Source: Bacteroidaceae bacterium
Lineage (GTDB): Bacteria > Bacteroidota > Bacteroidia > Bacteroidales > Bacteroidaceae
Direction of reading: 5' to 3'
DNA: 28,635 nucleotides
Assembly: GCA_900765575.1 (NCBI GenBank)
Contig: CAAFRW010000094.1
Coordinates: 1 to 28,635 of the forward strand
A program made the position numbers and the translations under genes. The notes under the pieces were generated by a model, which worked only from the letters and a program-made list of their open reading frames with translations, did not search any database and had not been told where the DNA came from. Shown here piece by piece: positions 23,855 to 28,635 of this stretch (position 1 is the first letter of the stretch; the number at the start of each line of letters is the position of its first letter).

Positions 23855-24940
23855 GGTGTGAAGTATTGCCAGGAGAGAGAGAATCAGAGTTAATATAATA
23901 GCCAGAATAAGTGTGGTAATAATTCGATTTTCATTTTTCTCTTCCTTTAGCTCCATTTGATTTATTTGATTATCTGCGCGGAGCATACTCATTTGGCGTA
24001 TATAGCTTTGGCGGTAGATAGAATCTTTTAGTGAGAAAATTTTTTGATAATCATGAAAAGCATTAAGCGAGTCTCCTAATTTTTCATAGAGCTTAGCCCT
24101 GTTTTCCAGTGTCTCAATATAATAGCTGGCGGAAAATGTATTGTCTGACAAGACTTTGTTATATGCTGTAAGTGCTTCTTTGTAGTTTTCAAAAGTCTCA
24201 TTATAATAGCCTATAGCTCTTTGTATTTGTAGGGAGTCGTTATGAGTCTGAGATGCGGAGTTCCTTGTTTTTGCTTGGTGAATCCAATGTTGTGCTTTTT
24301 CTCTGTTATGAGCCGATGTATAATATATGGCAAGACATAAGTCTTTGTGAATGGCTGCCGGATATTGTTTTTCCGAATCGGTGTCCAATACTTCTAATAG
24401 TTTTACATATTCGTGAGCCTTATCCATGTTTTTGCAGTAAATGCTGGTGTTAATCATTTGTAGGAGTAACGGATGTAACAGCTCTTCGGATTGTTCTATT
24501 TGTGTCAGTATTTTTAATGCGCCTTCATATAATTCTAGTGCTTTATTGAACATACGTATATAAAGGTAAGTATCTCCAATGGCATAACATGATATAGCAA
24601 TTCCGATAGAATTATTTAAAATTTTAGCTTCATTATTAAGTGCAGTTGCTTCATTAATAGCGGTTGTCCAGTCTCCTCTTGTTGCTAAAACATTGATTTT
24701 GAATTTCCAATTATCAAAATAGTGATAATAATCTTTTTTCTTTTTAAGAATAGGTTCTAGTTGGTCTATATAGTAAAGAACTGAATCGGCAGGATACTGT
24801 TTGTCAAAGTATATATCTTGTTTTTTGAGATAATTTAATTTCTCTAGCCAATCATTTTGTGGATTGGTTGCAGATTTCGCTGTATAAGTAAAGGAAATAA
24901 AAATTGCGAAACATAGATAAATTAAGAGATTTCTTTTCAT
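23852..24940 (-). CDS. N-terminal half of a stop-interrupted TPR histidine-kinase-like protein
   Basis: 362 residues from the ATG at 24940 (MKRNLLIYLCFAIFI...). The frame is open to 24949, but that codon is TTG and lies in the promoter. Signal peptide ending about TAKSA, then tetratricopeptide-like helical repeats (for example SCYAIGDTYLYIRMFNKALE and RAKLYEKLGDSLNAFHDYQK), ending in SYIRQMSMLRADNQINQMEL, a coiled coil before a membrane helix (about 340-360). This is the periplasmic sensor layout of Bacteroides TPR-containing kinases. The frame stops with TGA right after the helix, where the kinase part should begin. Intact, the protein would have about 598 residues. If not read through, the cell would make a membrane-anchored TPR sensor without cytoplasmic domain. 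Confidence 0.75.
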   Translation of the reverse strand: MKRNLLIYLCFAIFISFTYTAKSATNPQNDWLEKLNYLKKQDIYFDKQYPADSVLYYIDQLEPILKKKKDYYHYFDNWKFKINVLATRGDWTTAINEATALNNEAKILNNSIGIAISCYAIGDTYLYIRMFNKALELYEGALKILTQIEQSEELLHPLLLQMINTSIYCKNMDKAHEYVKLLEVLDTDSEKQYPAAIHKDLCLAIYYTSAHNREKAQHWIHQAKTRNSASQTHNDSLQIQRAIGYYNETFENYKEALTAYNKVLSDNTFSASYYIETLENRAKLYEKLGDSLNAFHDYQKIFSLKDSIYRQSYIRQMSMLRADNQINQMELKEEKNENRIITTLILAIILTLILSLLAILHT

Positions 24941-24946
24941 TGTGCA

Positions 24947-24977
24947 CAAAGATAGAAAAAAAATAATAAAAATGAAA
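24947..24977 (-). promoter_or_regulatory. Promoter of the TPR operon, probably giving a leaderless mRNA
   Basis: On the minus strand TTTC (24974-24977, one off from TTTG) and TATCTTTG (24947-24954) are separated by exactly 19 bases, a near-perfect Bacteroides promoter. Only six bases separate the -7 box from the ATG at 24940, so transcription should start at or next to the start codon. Confidence 0.65.
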
Positions 24978-25256
24978 GTTGTTGCTTTTTTCCTGTGTAT
25001 ATATGATTCATTTGGGAGACTGTCTTTCAGGGAGTAAATAGATATAGAGGTGTTTTAAATTTGGAAGTCTTAAATATACTCTTTTTACAGAAAACGTTCT
25101 TGTTTTGAGCTCCTATCTTAATAGGCGAAGGATAGAATAAGGGATTGTTCTATTTGAAAGGTCAGGTTTATTCAAGTAAATACCCCAAAAGTTATCGTCT
25201 AACTTTTGGGGTATTTTATATAGAGATAATCTCTTTTATGTATGTCTTCTCCTTTT
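24950..25256. other. Intergenic region between PpiD and TPR genes
   Basis: The left end holds the TPR operon promoter and the right end the terminator of the ppiD-like gene. The middle (about 24980-25175) shows no gene and no clear signal. Confidence 0.5.
25178..25216 (-). terminator. Terminator downstream of the PpiD-like gene
   Basis: A perfect 17-bp stem (AAATACCCCAAAAGTTA at 25178-25194 and its complement at 25200-25216) with a 5-base loop lies about 40 bases past the stop. It has a GC core, with AT flanks that supply a T stretch on either strand, so it could act in both directions. Confidence 0.8.
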
Positions 25257-27347
25257 TTAGAAGAACAGGTAACGAGAGTCTTTTACATTACTCTTTAAAT
25301 AGAGGTCGCTGATGAAACGGCTCATAAAGCGCATATTCATATTTGATACGCTCGCTTCTTCTGTTTTGGGGTCGAATGTATCGTTTGTTTTCTCTTTATT
25401 GTATACCTGGAACACATATACACCTCCGTTTCCTTTTACCGGAGCGCTTAACTTATTAATCTCTGCATTCATAACTTCACCACCTAATACAGGTTCACTT
25501 GAATGGGTCATAGAAACGTAAGTAGGAGCAGAGAACGTAATATGTTTCACGGTGTCACTAACAACGTTTGCCATAGCTTTTACTTCATCAAAGCTCTTAG
25601 CTTCTTTTATTTTAGTGGTTAGCATCTCAGCCTTCTTATCACGGAGAAGTTCAGCTCTTAATATTTCTGCCACTTTTTCAACCGGGCGATATCCTTCTTC
25701 ATTGATATCTGCTACGGCAACTACCAGCAAATGGTCGTTGTTACCACAGTCGTATAAAGGAGATACTTCATTCTTCTTTGCAGCGAATATCCATTTCAAC
25801 GCATCACGTGTTCCATGAATTCCACATACATTGTGTTCGTTGCTCATGAATTCATTACGTTCCAATAGACGATAGCCGTTTTCTTCTGCATTCTTTACAA
25901 GAGCGTCTAAAGTACCGTTAGATGCTACGAATTGGCTGAAGTCATTGTAAGCTTTCGTATAGGTCTCTTTACTGAATTCTACCGGACGTTTTACAACAGC
26001 TACCCTGTACTTGTTCGTCATGGCTTTTCTATTCACAACCTGTACTATAAGATTTCCTTGTCCGAATTCGATATTAGCAGTTGCTTTAGGTTCAAGAGTG
26101 TTGAGAGCATTGAAAACTTTCAAATAGTTGGCATCCATTTGAGCTGTTTCGTAGTTGCTTGAAGCTGCCCAATTGCTTTCGCCTGTTTGACCGTATTTCT
26201 TTGCTAATTCTACAAAATCAGCACCTCCCTTGATAGCGTTATTTATACTGTCCGCTAAAGTTCTTGTAGCTTCGGCTGTCGCAGCAATTACTTGAATCTG
26301 ACGGAATTGAATAGAATCCGGAGCCAATTGTTTTGAAATCACTTTAAAGGCGTTGTATGAATCATCTGTTTGAGTATAGAACGGACCGTAGATTTCTCCA
26401 ATGGCAACAGAATCCAAACGGTTGGCGATGTCTGTTGGAAGTGCAGCTTTGGTAATAGGCAAATCAATGTATGGTACAGTAGAACCTGTAGAACGAATGA
26501 ATGAAGCTAATTCGCTATTGGTCTTAGCCAATTCATTGCTATATTCTGTCACATCATTGAATACGGCTTTTCTGTCGGCTTCACTGGGTGTGATTTGAAC
26601 ATCGATGTATTTGATATTACGGGTTTCTACTGGATTTTTAAATTGCTCTTTTTTCTTCTTATATAAATCTTTGATTTCTGAAGAAGAAATTTTGATAGTA
26701 GAATCAGCTACAGCCGAATAGGGAAGAGCTGCTAATAAAATATCAGATTGGTTTGTACGTGCATCAAATGAGTATTCAGCTTCAATAGGGTTTGAAATAA
26801 CTGATTTCATCAATAAATTTTGGAACTTATTGATTAAAAGAGCTCTTTTCAATTGATTTTCCGTATAGTTTATAATTAAAGCGACATCATCCGGATTGCC
26901 TTGTTTTACGAAATAATCCATAATTTCTTTATCAAAACGACGTGTTTGCGGATTGATAAAAGGAGTTTGGTTCAGCATAGGGCTGGTACCTTCTTTAATT
27001 AAGGCTTTGATTTCTGCATCCGTAACGGTTAAGCCTAATTTTTTTGCTTCATTTTCAATAAGGGTATACTGAATGTAAGACTCCCAGATAAAATCTTTTG
27101 CCTGAGTAAGTTCTTCATCGTTGGTTGTACGTCCATATAATTTTTCTTGTACTTTCGTATACTCATCAACCATTGATTGATATTCCTGTGCAGAAATTAC
27201 TTTTCCGTTAATTTCGCCCACATCTTGTTTGGTTTGATGGGGTTGGAAAGCTCTCCATGCATCACTCGCAATGAAAGCAAAAAGTGCAAGACCGATAACA
27301 ATGACCAATAAAGGTCCTTTGTTTCTGATTTTCTGTAATGTTGCCAT
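25257..27347 (-). CDS. PpiD-like periplasmic peptidylprolyl isomerase/chaperone (SurA N-domain)
   Basis: 696 residues. A short cytoplasmic start (MATLQKIRNKGP), one membrane helix (12-29), then a SurA/PpiD N-terminal chaperone domain (about 42-200) with VGEINGKVISAQEYQ and TVTDAEIKALIKEG. A parvulin-like domain lies about 340-445 (SIQFRQIQVIA, GADFVELAKKYGQTGESNW, FGQGNLIVQVVNR). A second parvulin-like half follows towards the C-terminus (YRPVEKVAEILRAELLRDKK, KGNGGVYVFQVYN). PpiD proteins are anchored in the inner membrane and help fold proteins leaving the Sec channel. Whether the parvulin domain is catalytically active is not clear from sequence. A near-consensus -7 box (TATCTTCG) lies at 27401-27408, and a strong terminator at 25178-25216, so it may be a single-gene unit. 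Confidence 0.93.
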   Translation of the reverse strand: MATLQKIRNKGPLLVIVIGLALFAFIASDAWRAFQPHQTKQDVGEINGKVISAQEYQSMVDEYTKVQEKLYGRTTNDEELTQAKDFIWESYIQYTLIENEAKKLGLTVTDAEIKALIKEGTSPMLNQTPFINPQTRRFDKEIMDYFVKQGNPDDVALIINYTENQLKRALLINKFQNLLMKSVISNPIEAEYSFDARTNQSDILLAALPYSAVADSTIKISSSEIKDLYKKKKEQFKNPVETRNIKYIDVQITPSEADRKAVFNDVTEYSNELAKTNSELASFIRSTGSTVPYIDLPITKAALPTDIANRLDSVAIGEIYGPFYTQTDDSYNAFKVISKQLAPDSIQFRQIQVIAATAEATRTLADSINNAIKGGADFVELAKKYGQTGESNWAASSNYETAQMDANYLKVFNALNTLEPKATANIEFGQGNLIVQVVNRKAMTNKYRVAVVKRPVEFSKETYTKAYNDFSQFVASNGTLDALVKNAEENGYRLLERNEFMSNEHNVCGIHGTRDALKWIFAAKKNEVSPLYDCGNNDHLLVVAVADINEEGYRPVEKVAEILRAELLRDKKAEMLTTKIKEAKSFDEVKAMANVVSDTVKHITFSAPTYVSMTHSSEPVLGGEVMNAEINKLSAPVKGNGGVYVFQVYNKEKTNDTFDPKTEEASVSNMNMRFMSRFISDLYLKSNVKDSRYLFF

Positions 27348-27453
27348 TTAATTATTCGATTATTTTATTGTTTATTATTTCTTGTTTTGCATTTAGCGTA
27401 CGAAGATACAAAAAATGATTATATCTATCTATTAATTAGGTGGAAAAAATGCA

Positions 27454-28635
27454 CTAATTGGTGACTTTAAGCCTTACTAGTTCGATTTTCGTGTTGGTTA
27501 CTTTAATTATTTTGAATTGATATTTATTGATTGTTATGATTTCGTGTAGCTTGGGGAAGCTTTGGTACTGGTGTAGAATTAATCCTCCGATAGTTAAATA
27601 TTCATCTGATTCCGGTAAATCCAAATCAAACATTTCATTCACTCGTTCTATTTCCAACCGTGCTGAAAGTATATATTCATTGTCTTCTATCTTTTTTGAG
27701 ATGTAAGAGGTGGTGTCATGTTCGTCTTCTATCTCGCCGAATATCTCTTCTACCAAGTCTTCCAGGGATACGATGCCGGATGTGCCACCGAATTCATCTA
27801 CTACTACAGCCAAGGATTTTTTCTGTTGCATAAATAGTTTCATGAGTTTCTGGGCACTCATGGTCTCCGGAACAATAGGTACCTGTTGAATGTAGTGTAC
27901 CCAATCATTGGCATGGCGGAACATCTCGGAAGAGTGAATGTACCCCACAATGTTATCGATATTCTCTTTATAAACAATCAGTTTTGAATTTCCTGATTCT
28001 ATAAAATGAGATTTTAATTCGTCTAAGCTTGTCGTGATATCTACCGCTTCTATTTCTGTTCTTGGGACAATACAGTCTCTGATTTTGATGTTTGAGAAAT
28101 CTAATGCGTTTTGGAATATCTTGACTTCGGTGTCAATGTCCTTTTCGTTATCAGGAATACTGGATTGAATAAAGTAGTCCAGGTCGACCTTGGTAAAAGC
28201 TTTATTAGCCGCTTCTTTGTTTACGTGGATACCAAGTAATCTCAGTAGGCATTCCGAAACTCCTGACGTGAATTTAGAAATAGGATATAAGATAATATAG
28301 CAGATAAATATGGGGATTGCAAAAAATTCCAGTGTGGTATTCGGGTTGATTTTAAAAAGCGTTTTAGGCAGAAACTCTCCGGTTACCAAAATAATAAGCG
28401 TTGATACAATGGTTTCAATAAGAACTAGAAAAAAGTGATTCTCTATAATTCCCTGTAAAATGTATTGCTCTATTACTTGAGCCATTAAGATACCATAAAT
28501 AACCAATGCTATGTTGTTTCCAACTAATAGGGTAGAGATAAAATTATTGGGATTCCGATAAAAGATAGAGAGAATCTTTGTGGTCATACTCTGGTTGCTT
28601 TTATCCATCTCAAAACGTAGCTTATTGGATGAGAC
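27454..28635 (-). CDS. CNNM/DUF21 and CBS domain protein, hemolysin C/GldE type (5' end outside window)
   Basis: The frame is open to the window edge, where it reads VSSNKLRFE before the first Met at 28608. VSSNKLR is the normal end of the first helix region of these proteins, so the true start lies outside. Visible: rest of the CNNM (DUF21) membrane domain with helices and STLLVGNNIALVIYG; two CBS domains (RDCIVPRTEIEAVDIT...VGYIHSSEMF and MSAQKLMKLFMQQKKSLAVV...GIVSLEDLVEEIFGEI); and a CorC/HlyC C-terminal domain (SARLEIERVNEMFDLDLPES, DEYLTIGGLIL). The family includes Mg/Co efflux proteins and GldE, a Bacteroidetes protein that assists gliding. It precedes the ppiD-like gene by 106 bases on the same strand. 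Confidence 0.93.
   Translation of the reverse strand, partial: VSSNKLRFEMDKSNQSMTTKILSIFYRNPNNFISTLLVGNNIALVIYGILMAQVIEQYILQGIIENHFFLVLIETIVSTLIILVTGEFLPKTLFKINPNTTLEFFAIPIFICYIILYPISKFTSGVSECLLRLLGIHVNKEAANKAFTKVDLDYFIQSSIPDNEKDIDTEVKIFQNALDFSNIKIRDCIVPRTEIEAVDITTSLDELKSHFIESGNSKLIVYKENIDNIVGYIHSSEMFRHANDWVHYIQQVPIVPETMSAQKLMKLFMQQKKSLAVVVDEFGGTSGIVSLEDLVEEIFGEIEDEHDTTSYISKKIEDNEYILSARLEIERVNEMFDLDLPESDEYLTIGGLILHQYQSFPKLHEIITINKYQFKIIKVTNTKIELVRLKVTN

Noticed and set aside
24941..24949. TTG start for the TPR gene
   Set aside because: The TTG lies inside the -7 box; the ATG at 24940 is preferred.
1..28635. CRISPR arrays, tRNA or rRNA genes, transposases, phage genes
   Set aside because: No direct-repeat arrays, cloverleaf-type sequences or recognisable mobile-element proteins were seen on reading both strands, though small RNAs cannot be ruled out by eye.

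Overview
The window looks like chromosomal DNA of a human-gut-type Bacteroides (Bacteroidales). The clues are a SusC/SusD pair under an ECF sigma/FecR switch, DUF4843 and PKD-like lipoproteins, a CNNM/CBS (GldE-type) protein beside a Bacteroidetes-style PpiD, and several candidate promoters with the Bacteroides -7 element TAnnTTTG. No rRNA, tRNA, CRISPR array, transposase or phage gene was recognised. The species cannot be fixed from the sequence alone.

Layout. (1) 1-8566, all minus strand: ECF sigma factor, then FecR anti-sigma factor, SusC transporter with an N-terminal STN signalling domain, SusD lipoprotein, DUF4843 lipoprotein and a PKD-like lipoprotein cut by the window edge. This is a trans-envelope-regulated nutrient uptake locus. 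A strong intrinsic terminator lies between sigma and fecR. (2) 8567-11512: a GNAT acetyltransferase, a winged-helix regulator coupled to a six-helix membrane protein, and a secreted DUF2141 protein. (3) 11621-16671: a TolC / HlyD(EmrA) / MFS(EmrB) tripartite efflux operon followed by an AraC-type regulator. (4) 17190-19461: a YgiQ-family radical SAM protein and a small acidic unknown protein. (5) 19829-21085, plus strand: a lone secreted GH105 unsaturated uronyl hydrolase with its own terminator. (6) 21615-24977: a two-gene operon of TPR/transmembrane/histidine-kinase-like proteins. (7) 25257-28635: a PpiD-like periplasmic chaperone/isomerase and a CNNM/CBS protein cut by the window edge.

The most unusual region is 21615-24977. 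Both TPR proteins have glutamine where histidine kinases carry the phosphorylated histidine. The first also lacks the N- and G-box residues needed for ATP and is split by one in-frame TGA. The second ends right after its dimerisation-like segment. The two overlap by ATGA. The operon promoter sits so close to the ATG that the mRNA is probably leaderless. This reads as a pseudokinase pair, either decaying or repurposed as a non-catalytic TPR sensor.

Several intergenic stretches (8869-8992, 9706-9927, 19566-19745, 21421-21525) hold short, protein-like open frames or long perfect inverted repeats that ordinary gene calls would miss. They may be gene remnants or dispersed Bacteroides elements.
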